NCBI RefSeq assembly: GCF_038502225.1
Contig: NC_091303.1
Coordinates: 26,038,770 to 26,102,769 of the forward strand
Origin: Cherax quadricarinatus
Taxonomy: Eukaryota; Arthropoda; Malacostraca; Decapoda; Parastacidae
Direction of reading: 5' to 3'
Length of the DNA: 64,000 nt
The position numbers and the translations under genes were made by a program. Shown here piece by piece: positions 1 to 12,713 of this stretch. The first letter of the stretch is position 1. Each line of letters begins with the position of its first letter. The notes beneath the pieces are model-generated. The model was not told the origin of the DNA. It did no database searches and saw nothing but the letters and a program-made list of their open reading frames with translations.

Positions 1-3000
1 TCACTTTAACACCTCGTCACTACCACCATCACAGTAACAAACACCTCGTCACCACCATCACTGTAACATCTAGTCACTCCCACCATCACTGTAACACCTC
101 GTCACCACCAACACCACTGAAACACCTCGTCACTACCACCATCACTGTAACACCTCGTCACCACCACCACCATCACTAACACCTCGTCACCACCACCATC
201 ATTGTAACACCTCGTCACTACCACCATCACTAACACCTCGTCACTACCACCAGCACTGTAACAAACACCTCGTCACTACCACCAGCACTGTAACAAACAC
301 CTCGTCACTACCACCATCACTGTAGCACCTCGTCACTACCACCATCACTGTAACACCTCGTCACTACCACCATCACTGTAACACCTCGTCATCACCATTA
401 CTGTAACATCTTGTCACCATCTCCATCAGTGTAACACCTCGTAACCATCACTAACACATCGTCACCACTACCATCACTGTAACACCTCGTCACCACTACC
501 ACCATCACCAACATCTCGTCACTGCCACCATCACTGTAACATCTCATCACCATCACTGTAACATCTCATCACCATCACCGTAACACCTCGTCTCCACCAC
601 CATCACTGTTTCACCTCATCACCACCACCATCAATGTAACACCTAGTCACTGCCACCATCACTGTAACAAACACCTCGTCATGACTCCCGTCACTGTAAC
701 AACTCGTCACCACCACCATCACTGTAACAACTCGTCACCACCACCATCACTGTTTCACCTCGTCACCACCACCATCACTGTTTCACCTCGTTACCACCAC
801 CATCACTGTAACAAACACCTCGTCACCATCATCGTCATTGTAACACCTCCTCACCACCACCATCACTGTAACACCTTATCACCATCACTAACACCTCGTC
901 ACCATCACCATCATTGTAACACCTCGTCACCACCACCATCACTGTAACACCTTATCACCATCACTGCAACACCTCGTCACCACCACCATCACTAACACCT
1001 CGTCACCATTATCACTAACACCTCGTCACCACCACCACTGTAACACCTCGTCACCACCATCACTAACACCTCGTCACCACCACCATCACTGTAACACCTC
1101 GTCACCACCATCACTAACACCTCGTCACCACTACCATCACTATAACACCTCAGCACCACCGTCACTGTAACACCTCGTCACTACCACCATCACTGTAACA
1201 CCTTATCACCATCACTGTAACACCTCGTCACCATCACCATCATTGTAACACCTCGTCACTACCAGCATCACTGTAACACCTTATCACCATCATTGTAACA
1301 CCTCGTCACCACCACCATCACTGTAACACCTCGTCACCATTATCATTAACACCTCGTCACCACCACCACTGTAACACCTCGTCACCACCATCACTAACAC
1401 CTCGTCACCATCACCATCATTGTAACACCTCGTCACCACCACCATCACTGTAACACCTCGTCACCACCACCATCAATAACACCTCGTCACCACCACCATC
1501 ACTGTAACACCTCGTCACCATCACCATCATTGTAACACCTCGTCACCACCACCATCACTAACACCTCGTCACCACCACCATCACTGTAACACCTCGTCAC
1601 CATCACCATCACTAACACCTCGTCACCACCACCATCACTGTAACACCTCGTCACCATCACCATCACTGTAACACCTCGTCACCAGCACCATCACTCACTA
1701 ACACCTCGTCACCACACCTCACTGTAACACCTCGTCACCATCACCATCACTGTCACCTCGTCACCATCACCATCACTGTAACACCTCGTCACCATCACCA
1801 TCCATCACTCACTAACACCTCGTAACACCTCGTCACCATCACCATCACTGTAACACCTCACCATCACCATCACTCATTGTAACACCTCGTAACACCTCGT
1901 CACCACCACCATCACTGTAACACCTCGTCACCATCACCATCACTGTAACACCTCGTCACCATCACCACCATCACTGTAACACCTCGTCACCATCACCATC
2001 ACTGTAACACCTCGTCACCACCACCATCACTGTAACACCTCGTCACCACCACCATCACTGTAACACCTCGTCACCATCACCATCACTGTAACACCTCGTC
2101 ACCACCACCATCACTGTAACACCTCGTCACCACCACCATCACTGTAACACCTCGTCACCATCACCATCACTGTAACACCTCGTCACCATCACCATCACTG
2201 TAACACCTCGTCACCATCACCATCACTGTAACACCTCGTCACCACCACCATCACTGTAACACCTCGTCACCATCACCATCACTGTAACACCTCGTCACCA
2301 CCACCATCACTGTAACACCTCGTCACCACCACCATCACTGTAACACCTCGTCACCACCACCATCACTGTAACACCTCGTCACCACCACCATCACTGTAAC
2401 ACCTCGTCACCACCACCATCACTGTAACACCTCGTCACCACCACCATCACTGTAACACCTCGTCACCACCACCATCACTGTAACACCTCACTGTAATACC
2501 ACCACCATCGTCACCACCACCATCACTGTAACACCTCGTCACCACCACCATCACTGTAATACCTCGTCACCACCACCATCACTGTAATACCTCGTCACCA
2601 CCACCATCACTGTAACACCTCGTCACCATCACCATCACTGTAATACCTCGTCACCACCACCATCACTGTAATACCTCGTCACCATCACCATCACTGTAAC
2701 ACCTCGTCACCACCACCATCACTGTAACACCTCGTCACCATCACCATCACTGTAACACCTCGTCACCATCACCATCACTGTAACACCTCGTCACCACCAC
2801 CATCACTGTAACACCTCGTCACCATCACCATCACTGTAACACCTCGTCACCATCACCATCACTGTATCACTGTAACACCTCGTCACCACCACCATCACTG
2901 TAACACCTCGTCACCACCACCATCACTGTAATACCTCGTCACCACCACCATCACTGTACGACCTCGTCACCACCACACATCACTGTAACACCTCGTCACC

Positions 3001-4358
3001 ACCACCATCACTGTAACACCTCGTCACCACCACCATCACTGTAACACCTCGTCACCACCACCATCACTGTAACACCTCGTCACCACCACCATCACTGTAA
3101 CACCTCGTCACCACCACCATCACTGTAACACCTCGTCACCACCACCATCACTGTAACACCAACACCACCATCACTGTAACACCAACATCACCATCACTGT
3201 AACACCAACACCACCATCACTGTAACACTAACACCACCATCACTGTAACACCAACACCACCATCACTGTAACACCACCATCATCACTGTAACACCACCAT
3301 CACCATCACTGTAACATCACCACCACCATCACTGTAACACCTCGTCACCACCACCATCACTGTAACACCTCGTCACCATCACCATCACTGTAACACCTCG
3401 TCACCATCACTGTAACACCTCGTCACCATCACTGTAACACCTCGTCACCATCACCATCACTGTAACACCTCGTCACCATCACCATCACTGTAACACCTCG
3501 TCACCACCACCATCACTGTAACACCTCGTCACCACCACCATCACTGTAACACCTCGTCACCACCACCATCACTGTAATACCTCGTCACCACCACCATCAC
3601 TGTAACACCTCGTCACCACCACCATCACTGTAACACCTCGTCACCACCACCATCACTGTAACACCTCGTCACCACCACCATCACTGTAACACCTCGTCAC
3701 CACCACCATCACTGTAACACCTCGTCACCATCACTGTAACACCTCGTCACCACCACCATCACTGTAACACCTCGTCACCATCACCATCACTGTAACACCT
3801 CGTCACCATCACCATCACTGTAACACCTCGTCACCATCACCATCACTGTAACACCTCGTCACCATCACTGTAACACCTCGTCACCATCACTGTAACACCT
3901 CGTCACCACCACCATCACTGTAACACCTCGTCACCACCACCATCACTGTAACACCTCGTCACCACCACCATCACTGTAACACCTCGTCACCACCACCATC
4001 ACTGTAACACCTCGTCACCACCACCATCACTGTAACACCTCGTCACCATCACCATCACTGTAACACCTCGTCACCATCACCATCACTGTAACACCTCGTC
4101 ACCACCACCATCACTAACACCTCGTCACCACCATCACTAACACCTCGTCACCACCACCATCACTGTAACACCTCGTCACCACCACCATCACTGTAACACC
4201 TCGTCACCATCACCATCACTGTAACACCTCGTCACCACCACCATCACTAACACCTCGTCACCACCACCATCACTGTAACACCTCGTCACCACCACCATCA
4301 CTGTAATACCTCGTCACCACCACCATCACTGTAATACCTCGTCACCATCACCATCACT
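1..4358. repeat. 28-bp minisatellite (CACCTCGTCACC family)
   Basis: This is a tandem array with a 28-bp period: successive TAACACCTCG starts fall at 2341, 2369 and so on. Each unit joins CACCTCGTCACC to CACCATCACTGTAA, with CAC/CAT triplet variants inside. Units are irregular in length and sequence from 1 to about 1900 and much more uniform from about 1900 to 4358, with one local patch lacking the CTCGT segment at 3160-3320. The array is open at the left edge of the window. Short open frames here, such as 681-947, merely read His codons from CAC/CAT and are not genes. Confidence 0.97.
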
Positions 4359-4433
4359 CCGGGTCATGAAGATAATATTACATAATATAAAGTTTGAACT
4401 AACGCAGACGCAGGAACTTGACTTAAGGATTAA

Positions 4434-6420
4434 TTGTGGTAGTTGTAACTGGTGCTGCAGTGGCTGTAGTAACTGGTGCTGCAGTGACTGTAGTAACTGG
4501 TGCTGCAGTGACTGTAGTAACTGGTGCTGCAGTGGCTGTAGTAACTGGTGCTGCAGTGACTGTAGTAACTGGTGCTGCAGTGACTGTAGTAACTGGTGCT
4601 GCAGTGGCTGTAGTAACTGGTGCTGCAGTGACTGTAGTAACTGGTGCTGCAGTGGCTGTAGTAACTGGTGCTGCAGTGACTGTAGTAACTGGTGCTGCAG
4701 TGACTGTAGTAACTGGTGCTGCAGTGGCTGTAGTAACTGGTGCTGCAGTGACTGTAGTAACTGGTGCTGCAGTGACTGTAGTAACTGGTGCTGCAGTGGC
4801 TGTAGTAACTGGTGCTGCAGTGACTGTAGTAACTGGTGCTGCAGTGACTGTAGTAACTGGTGCTGCAGTGGCTGTAGTAACTGGTGCTGCAGTGACTGTA
4901 GTAACTGGTGCTGCAGTGACTGTAGTAACTGGTGCTGCAGTGGCTGTAGTAACTGGTGCTGCAGTGACTGTAGTAACTGGTGCTGCAGTGACTGTAGTAA
5001 CTGGTGCTGCAGTGACTGTAGTAACTGGTGCTGCAGTGACTGTAGTAACTGGTGCTGCAGTGACTGTAGTAACTGGTGCTGCAGTGACTGTAGTAACTGG
5101 TGCTGCAGTGACTGTAGTAACTGGTGCTGCAGTGACTGTAGTAACTGGTGCTGCAGTGGCTGTAGTAACTGGTGCTGCAGTGGCTGTGGTAACTGGTGCT
5201 GCAGTGGCTGTGGTAACTGGTGCTGCAGTGGCTGTAGTAACTGGTGCTGCAGTGACTGTAGTAACTGGTGCTGCAGTGGCTGTAGTAACTGGTGCTGCAG
5301 TGACTGTAGTAACTGGTGCTGCAGTGACTGTAGTAACTGGTGCTGCAGTGACTAGTAACTGGTGCTGCAGTGACTGTAGTAACTGGTGCTGCAGTGACTG
5401 TAGTAACTGGTGCTGCAGTGGCTGTAGTAACTGGTGCTGCAGTGGCTGTAGTAACTGGTGCTGCAGTGGCTGTAGTAACTGGTGCTGCAGTGGCTGTAGT
5501 AACTGGTGCTGCAGTGGCTGTAGTAACTGGTGCTGCAGTGGCTGTAGTAACTGGTGCTGCAGTGGCTGTAGTAACTGGTGCTGCAGTGGCTGTAGTAACT
5601 GGTGCTGCAGTGACTGTAGTAACTGGTGCTGCAGTGACTGTAGTAACTGGTGCTGCAGTGACTGTAGTAACTGGTGCTGCAGTGACTGTAGTAACTGGTG
5701 CTGCAGTGACTGTAGTAACTGGTGCTGCAGTGACTGTAGTAACTGGTGCTGCAGTGACTGTAGTAACTGGTGCTGCAGTGACTGTAGTAACTGGTGCTGC
5801 AGTGGCTATAGTAACTGGTGCTGCAGTGACTGTAGTAACTGGTGCTGCAGTGACTGTAGTAACTGGTGCTGCAGTGACTATAGTAACTGGTGCTGCAGTG
5901 ACTATAGTAACTGGTGCTGCAGTGACTATAGTAACTGGTGCTGCAGTGACTGTAGTAACTGGTGCTGCAGTGACTGTAGTAACTGGTGCTGCAGTGACTG
6001 TAGTAACTGGTGCTGCAGTGACTGTAGTAACTGGTGCTGCAGTGACTAGTAACTGGTGCTGCAGTGACTATAGTAACTGGTGCTTCAGTGACTATAGTAA
6101 CTGGTGCTGCAGTGACTATAGTAACTGGCGCTTCAGTGACTAGTAACTGGTGCTGCAGTGACTATAGTAACTGGTGCTGCAGTGACTATAGTGACTGGTG
6201 ATGCAGTGACTATAGTGACTGGTGATGCAGTGACTGTAGTAACTGGTGCTGCAGTGACTGTAGTGATTGGTGCTTCAGTGACTGTAGTGACTGGTGATGC
6301 AGTGACTATAGTGACTGGTGATGCAGTGACTATAGTGACTGGTGATGCAGTGATTATAGTGACCGGTGATGCAGTGATTATAGTGACTGGTGCTGCACTG
6401 ACTATAGTGACTGGTGCTGC
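4434..6420. repeat. 24-bp minisatellite, block A (CTGCAG type)
   Basis: The period is 24 bp, with the unit core TAGTAACTGGTGCTGCAGTG. Nearly every unit carries a CTGCAG (PstI) site. Variants are GTGACTG versus GTGGCTG, and GTAGT versus ATAGT towards the right. From about 6180 units change to TAGTGACTGGTGATGCAG, a transition into the next block. Because 24 is a multiple of three and the unit has no stop in two frames, it gives spurious 8-residue-repeat proteins. I regard these as non-coding. Confidence 0.97.
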
Positions 6421-8395
6421 AGTGACTGTAGTAACTAGTGCTGGAGTGACTGTAGTGACTAGTGCTGGAGTGATTGTAGTGACTAGTGCTTGAGTGACTG
6501 TAGTGACTGGTGCTGGAGTGACTGGTGCTGGGGTGACTGTAGTGACTAGTGCTGGAGTGACTGTAGTGACTAGTGCTGGAGTGACTGTAGTGACTAGAGC
6601 TGGAGTGACTGTAGTGACTAGTGCTGGAGTGACTGTAGTGACTGGTGTTGGAGTGACTGTAGTGACTAGTGCTGGAGTGACTGTAGTGACTAGTGCTGGA
6701 GTGACTGTAGTGACTGGTGCTGGAGTGACTGTAGTGACTGGTGCTGGAGTGACTGTAGTGACTGGTGCTGGAGTGACTGACTGGTGCTGGAGTGACTGTA
6801 GTGACTCGTGCTGGAGTGACTGTAGTGACTGGTGCTGGAGTGACTGTAGTGACTGGTGCTGGAGTGACTGTAGTGACTGGTGCTGGGGTGACTGTAGTGA
6901 CTGGTGCTGGAGTGACTGTAGTGACTAGTGCTGGAGTGACTGTAGTGACTGGTGCTGGAGTGACTGTAGTGACTGGTGCTGGAGTGACTGTAGTGACTGG
7001 TGCTGGGGTGACTGTAGTGACTGGTGCTGGAGTGACTGTAGTGACTAGTGCTTGAGTGACTGTAGTGACTGGTGCTGGAGTGACTGTAGTGACTGGTGCT
7101 GGAGTGACTGTAGTGACTGGTGCTGGAGTGACTGTAGTGACTGGTGCTGGAGTGACTGTAGTGACTGGTGCTGGAGTGACTGTAGTGACTGGTGCTGGAG
7201 TGACTGGTGCTGGAGTGACTGTAGTGACTGGTGCTGGAGTGACTGTAGTGACTGGTGCTGGGGTGACTGTAGTGACTAGTGCTGGAGTGATTGTAGTGAC
7301 TAGTGCTTGAGTGACTGTAGTGACTGGTGCTGGAGTGACTGTAGTGACTGGTGCTGGAGTGACTGTAGTGACTGGTGCTGGAGTGACTGTAGTGACTGGT
7401 GCTGGAGTGACTGTAGTGACTAGTGCTGGAGTGATTGTAGTGACTAGTGCTTGAGTGACTGTAGTGACTGGTGCTGGAGTGACTGTAGTGACTGGTGCTG
7501 GAGTGACTGTAGTGACTGGTGCTGGAGTGACTGTAGTGACTGGTGCTGGGGTGACTGTAGTGACTAGTGCTGGAGTGACTGTAGTGACTAGTGCTGGAGT
7601 GACTGTAGTGACTAGTGCTGGAGTGACTGTAGTGACTGGTGCTGGAGTGACTGTAGTGACTGGTGCTGGAGTTACTGTAGTGACTGGTGCTGGGGTGACT
7701 GTAGTGACTAGTGCTGGAGTGACTGTAGTGACTAGTGCTGGAGTGACTGTAGTGACTAGTGCTGGAGTGACTGTAGTGACTGGTGCTGGAGTGACTGTAG
7801 TGACTAGTGCTGGAGTGACTGTAGTGACTAGTGCTGGAGTGACTGTGACTGTAGTGACTAGTGCTGGAGTGACTGTAGTGACTAGTGCTGGAGTGCCTGT
7901 AGTGACTGGTGCTGGAGTGACTGTAGTGACTGGTGCTGGAGTGACTGTAGTGACTGGTGCTGGGGTGACTGTAGTGACTAGTGCTGGAGTGACTGTAGTG
8001 ACTGGTGCTGGGGTGACTGTAGTGACTAGTGCTGGAGTGACTGTAGTGACTAGTGCTGGAGTGACTGTAGTGACTGGTGCTGGAGTGACTGTAGTGACTG
8101 GTGCTGGAGTGACTGTAGTGACTGGTGCTGGAGTGACTGTAGTGACTGGTGCTGGAGTGACTGTAGTGACTGGTGCTGGAGTGACTGTAGTGACTGGTGC
8201 TGGAGTGACTGTAGTGACTGGTGCTGGAGTGACTGTAGTGACTAGTGCTGGAGTGACTGTAGTGACTGGTGCTGGAGTGATTGTAGTGACTAGTGCTGGA
8301 GTGACTATAGTGACTGGTGCTGGAGTGACTGTAGTGACTGGTGCTGGAGTCTCTAATGACTAGTGCTGGAGTGACTGGTACTGGAGTGACTGTAC
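6421..8395. repeat. 24-bp minisatellite, block B (CTGGAG type)
   Basis: This continues the preceding 24-bp array, but the unit is now TAGTGACTGGTGCTGGAGTG, with GGTGCT/AGTGCT alternatives. The AGTGCT variants create ACTAGT (SpeI) sites. A few units are shortened, at about 6515, 6775, 7200 and 7845. The change from CTGCAG to CTGGAG is abrupt, at about 6430. The opposite strand is open for about 595 codons (Ser-Thr-Ser-His-Tyr repeats). That frame is a by-product of the 8-codon period. Confidence 0.97.
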
Positions 8396-8578
8396 ATGGC
8401 CGGACCAACCTCCTTCCATGTTGCATCTTGAACCTGGTCATCTGCCATATGTATATAGTGCTGTATATATTTTCCACTGTGTCCCAGCTAGTATCTGAAA
8501 CAGGTTATAGCTGTTCATGTATGAATCTAGTTAGCCTCAGTTATAGTATGGACAGTCCGTGTACACGCAAGCAAGACA

Positions 8579-8760
8579 GCCTCTGAAAAATGGTATTTGT
8601 GTGTGCATGAACACGCTAGGATGATCCAGGTAGCCTCTGAAAAATGGTATTTTGTGTGTGCATGAACACGCTAGGATGATCCAGCTAGCCTCTGAAAAAT
8701 GGTATTTGTGTGTGCATGAACACGCTAGCATGATCCAGCTAGCCTCTGAGACACGGTACT
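8579..8760. repeat. 54/55-bp direct repeat, three copies plus remnant
   Basis: Copies start with GCCTCTGAAAAATGGTA at 8579, 8633 and 8688, and a fourth diverged start lies at 8742. Each contains GTGTGTGCATGAACACGC followed by a GATCCAG stretch. The spacing is 54-55 bp. No coding function is evident. Confidence 0.9.
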
Positions 8761-8851
8761 GCCTGCTGCTGGTGTACAAACTGGCATGATGGTGAGGCTT
8801 CACACAGATTGTTAAAAGTTGTATATTTCGTTTCTCTCTCTCTTATTTTGG

Positions 8852-9981
8852 CACAGTGTGGTTGTCTTCTTCTGACAGTGTGGATGTCTTATTCTGGCAC
8901 AGTATGGATGTCTTGTTCTGGTACAGTGGTGTTGTCTTGTTCTGGTATAGTGGTGTTGTCTTGTTCTGGTATAGTGGTGTTGTCTTGTTCTGGTATAGTG
9001 GTGTTGTCTTGTTCTGGCAGAGTGGTGTTGTCTTGTTCTGGTATAGTGGTGTTGTCTTGTTCTGGTATAGTGGTGTTGTCTTGTTCTGGTATAGTGGTGT
9101 TGTCTTGTTCTGGCAGAGTGGTGTTGTCTTGTTCTGGCAGAGTGGTGTTGTCTTGTTCTGGTATAGTGGTGTTGTCTTGTTCTGGTATAGTGGTGTTGTC
9201 TTGTTCTGGTATAGTGGTGTTGTCTTGTTCTGGTATAGTGGTGTTGTCTTGTTCTGGTATAGTGGTGTTGTCTTGTTCTGGTATAGTGGTGTTGTCTTGT
9301 TCTGGTATAGTGGTGTTGTCTTCTGGCAGAGTGGTGTTGTCTTGTTCTGGCAGAGTGGTGTTGTCTTGTTCTGGTATAGTGGTGTTGTCTTGTTCTGGTA
9401 TAGTGGTGTTGTCTTGTTCTGGTATAGTGGTGTTGTCTTGTTCTGGCAGAGTGGTGTTGTCTTGTTCTGGCAGAGTGGTGTTGTCTTGTTCTGGCAGAGT
9501 GGTGTTGTCTTGTTCTGGTATAGTGGTGTTGTCTTGTTCTGGCAGAGTGGTGTTGTCTTGTTCTGGCAGAGTGGTGTTGTCTTGTTCTGGTATAGTGGTG
9601 TTGTCTTGTTCTGGTATAGTGGTGTTGTCTTGTTCTGGCAGAGTGGTGTTGTCTTGTTCTGGCAGAGTGGTGTTGTCTTGTTCTGGTATAGTGGTGTTGT
9701 CTTGTTCTGGTATAGTGGTGTTGTCTTGTTCTGGTATAGTGGTGTTGTCTTGTTCTGGCAGAGTGGTGTTGTCTTGTTCCGGCAGAGTGGTGTTGTCTTG
9801 TTCTGGCAGAGTGGTGTTGTCTTGTTCTGGTATAGTGGTGTTGTCTTGTTCTGGTATAGTGGTGTTGTCTTGTTCTGGTATAGTGTTGTTGTCTTGTTCT
9901 GGTATAGTGGTGTTGTCTTGTTCTGGTACAGTGGTGTTGTCTTGTTCTGGTACAGTGGTGTTGTCTTGTTCTGGTACAGTG
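8852..9981. repeat. 24-bp minisatellite (GTGTTGTCTTGTTCTGG)
   Basis: The unit is GTGTTGTCTTGTTCTGG followed by either TATAGTG or CAGAGTG, with a period of 24 bp. Units at the edges are diverged (TTCTTCTGACAG, TATTCTGGCACAG at the left, TACAG at the right). One unit at about 9320 lost 6 bp. Reading the two alternatives as Y and Q, the pattern QQYYYQQQY occurs twice, about 13 units (312 bp) apart, which suggests block duplication inside the array. All long open frames on both strands here are repeat artefacts. Confidence 0.97.
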
Positions 9982-9985
9982 AGGT

Positions 9986-11690
9986 CAAGTACTGAACGCA
10001 GTTGGGGACTACAATGTCACAATGTTAATAAGATATTATTGGGTCTTGTTTAAAACTCTCATTTACTGTATACATCAGTAAAACTGTTCTTTGTATATCT
10101 TCAATTTTGTAATATTATAATTCTCCTTGTAAAGAAAATGTAATTAGTATTTAAGAATTAATTACCCCGGTGATTTGCTTAATGACTGAGGATTCTTACT
10201 TGTCAATACAAGACAAATGATGACTCTACAGCATATTCTGAACTCTGAGACCACTACTGCCAGAGATACTCTTCTTGAGTGATGGAATACTACTAATAAT
10301 TAACAATAATTTATGTTAAATATGTTTTATATCCGCTGGTGGTGAGTGAGTTCGTAGCAGCTAGTGCTGGAATGATTGTAGAGGCTGGTTAATGTGTACC
10401 TTGCATACCCTTTATCCTGACACACCACTAATTAGCTTCATCTCATTAACCTCTGACAGAACAATAATTATAATTACCAATTACCCCCATACTTGGTTAA
10501 TATCTTTTTTAAAAATACATGTATAAGATATTAGAATATAAGTATAACTTTATATGGCAAATACAATCATTAATTTCACTGATGGATAAAGGGATTACAA
10601 ATATTCTAGACAATAATTACTATTACTATAATTAGGCTCTCGTTCTTGAGTAGACCTCTCTTAACTTCAACATCTACACAAAACACTGAGAAAGACTTCT
10701 GCCTCAGGGTTTCTTCCATCAATCTTTCTAGTCTAAATCTTGAATCTAGAGTAATCTTGTCCCTCATCTAACTGGAGAGGCAAGAATAAACTCTCCCGGT
10801 CTCTAGTTGACCTATGTTTATAGAAGGCCAAACTCCATCTATTACACACACTCCAGGCAATGAGACACTGAGCTCAGAATTACTACGCAGATTCTGTCCC
10901 CACACAGTTTCAAAACAAACCCCCTAATTCCTTATATCGCCAGTTACAAGTAGAGGTCCAACCCAAAACGTGGTTTGTTTTTGGTTAGATATTTCCCATG
11001 GCACCTAAGAATCTGGGGAATAAATTTAAGACTCATACATCCGACCACTGGAATACCTCGTACAATATTTCCATGCAAGATATTAAGTCGTAGATCCTTT
11101 TATTTTACTGATACTTGTGGCCTCCTGCGAGTGAACTGCATCTCTGGTCTGCACTCTCCTCCATTTCACCCGGCCTTACAGCTGTTCGGATTTAACTCAA
11201 TTTATTTGTTAGACCATTTCTAGAGCCTGTCCATGTCCCCATGGAGCCTGTTTCTGCATGCTAAAGTCCCTGAACCTCTCATTAAGTTAACATCAGCACA
11301 GACTCACAGGACTCGATCCATTCCGGGAGGTCATTTACATATGTTGGGAACCGTAGCGGTGTCAGTATTGAATCTTGTTTGTTTCTCTCAATATATATAT
11401 ATCCTCCCACTGATTCAGATTTTGGTGTGATTACTACAGATTTCAGGTTTCACTGGAGTCTCTTAAATTGTATAGTAGGTAGGCACTCATAAATTGAAAT
11501 GTTACTGTGAGTGTTCGTAACTAAGAAAACATGTGGACACTGGGTGGGTGTCCACTGATCACGCTATACTACATACATGATGACTACTGTTTAGTCACCT
11601 TGACTGCTGCACTCAGTGCAACCAGGTGGTATCTTTAACTGGTCCTTATGGTCATCATCTGACTTGCCTGGTCAATCATAACCAGGCATG
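9986..11690. other. AT-rich single-copy-like interval
   Basis: There is no tandem structure, no recognisable retroelement motif and no convincing gene. Short open frames at 10975-11223 and 11233-11430 encode no family I recognise and lack supporting context. This is one of the longer non-repetitive stretches in the left half of the window. Confidence 0.5.
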
Positions 11691-11880
11691 GCGCTCACTT
11701 GGTCATTCATGGTATTTACCTGGTTATGGTATTCACTTGGTCAGTCATGTTATTCACTTGGTCAGTCATGGCACTCACCTGGTCAGTGATGGTGTTCATT
11801 TGGACAGGCATGGTATTCACCTGGTAAGTCATGACATTCACCTGGTCAGTCATGGTATCTACTAGGTCAGTTATGGTATT
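11690..11880. repeat. Degenerate 21-bp tandem repeat
   Basis: About eight imperfect units built on GGTCAGTCATGGTATTCAC follow one another with a 21-bp step. Units diverge by several bases each, so the array is older than its neighbours. Confidence 0.8.
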
Positions 11881-11927
11881 AGTCAGATCAATCATTGTTA
11901 AATATTAAGAAAACACTGAGGTCCTGC

Positions 11928-12480
11928 GTAAGAAAGTACTCCAGTATTGTGTCAGAAAACACTGGTCAAAGAAAGCACTCCAGTATTGTGTCAGAAAACA
12001 CTGGTCAAAATAAGAAGGTACTCCAGTATTGTGTCAGAAAACACTGGTCAAAATAAGAAGGTACTCCAGTATTGTGTCAGAAAACACTGGTCAAAGTAAG
12101 AAAGTACTCCAGTATTGTGTCAGAAAACACTGGTCAAAGTAAGAAAGTACTCCAGTATTGTGTCAGAAAACACTGGTCAAAGTAAGAAAGTACTCCAGTA
12201 TTGTGTCAGAAAACACTGGTCAAAGTAAGAAAGTACTCCAGTATTGTGTCAGAAAACACTGGTCAAAGAAAGCACTCAAGTATTGTGTCAGAAAACACTG
12301 GTTAAAGTAAGAAAGTACTCCAGTATTGTGTCAGAAAACACTGGTCAAAGTAAGAAAGTACTCTTGTAATGTGTCAGAAAACACTGGTCAAAGTAAGAAA
12401 GTACTCTTGTATTGTGTCAGAAAACACTGGTCAAAGTAAGAAAGTACTCCAGCATTGTGTCAGAAAACACTGGTCATGAC
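11928..12480. repeat. 43-bp minisatellite
   Basis: Units contain AAGTACTCCAGTATTGTG followed by CAGAAAACACTGGTCAAA. The step is 43 bp (for example CAGAAAACAC at 12078 and 12121). The first, middle and last units are shortened or diverged. About 13 copies are present. The following 180 bp (12480-12660) contain looser AAGTACT/CAGTATT relatives. Confidence 0.95.
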
Positions 12481-12713
12481 CAAAGTAAGAAAGAACTCCA
12501 GTATTAAGAAAGCTCTGCAGTCCTGCTCAAGTTCTGCAGTATTAAAAAAACACTGCGGTCCTTTAAAAGAAGATACTTCAGTAGTGCATCAGAAAACTTC
12601 AGTACCTGCTAGAAGTGTTCAAGTGTTAGAGAAGAGGTATACGTGTACCTAATAATGTTAATAAAAGAAACAAAAGTTGAAGAAAAAGACTGTAGCCGTG
12701 TGGATCTTCCTCA

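Noticed and set aside
681..947. His-rich short protein, possibly metal-binding
   Set aside because: The His runs are CAC/CAT triplets of the 28-bp array.
4366..8477. Cys-rich (SNWCCSDC) and Val/Thr/Ala-rich repeat proteins
   Set aside because: Both are alternative readings of the same 24-bp unit, and the opposite strand is open too. Resemblance to Cys-rich structural or secreted proteins is superficial.
8809..10053. Membrane-like repeat protein (CSGIVVLS repeats)
   Set aside because: Hydrophobic repeats come from the 24-bp satellite. The two other long frames over the same bases are open as well.
10975..11430. Two short open frames in single-copy-like DNA
   Set aside because: No recognisable domain, no supporting splice or promoter context, and lengths expected by chance.
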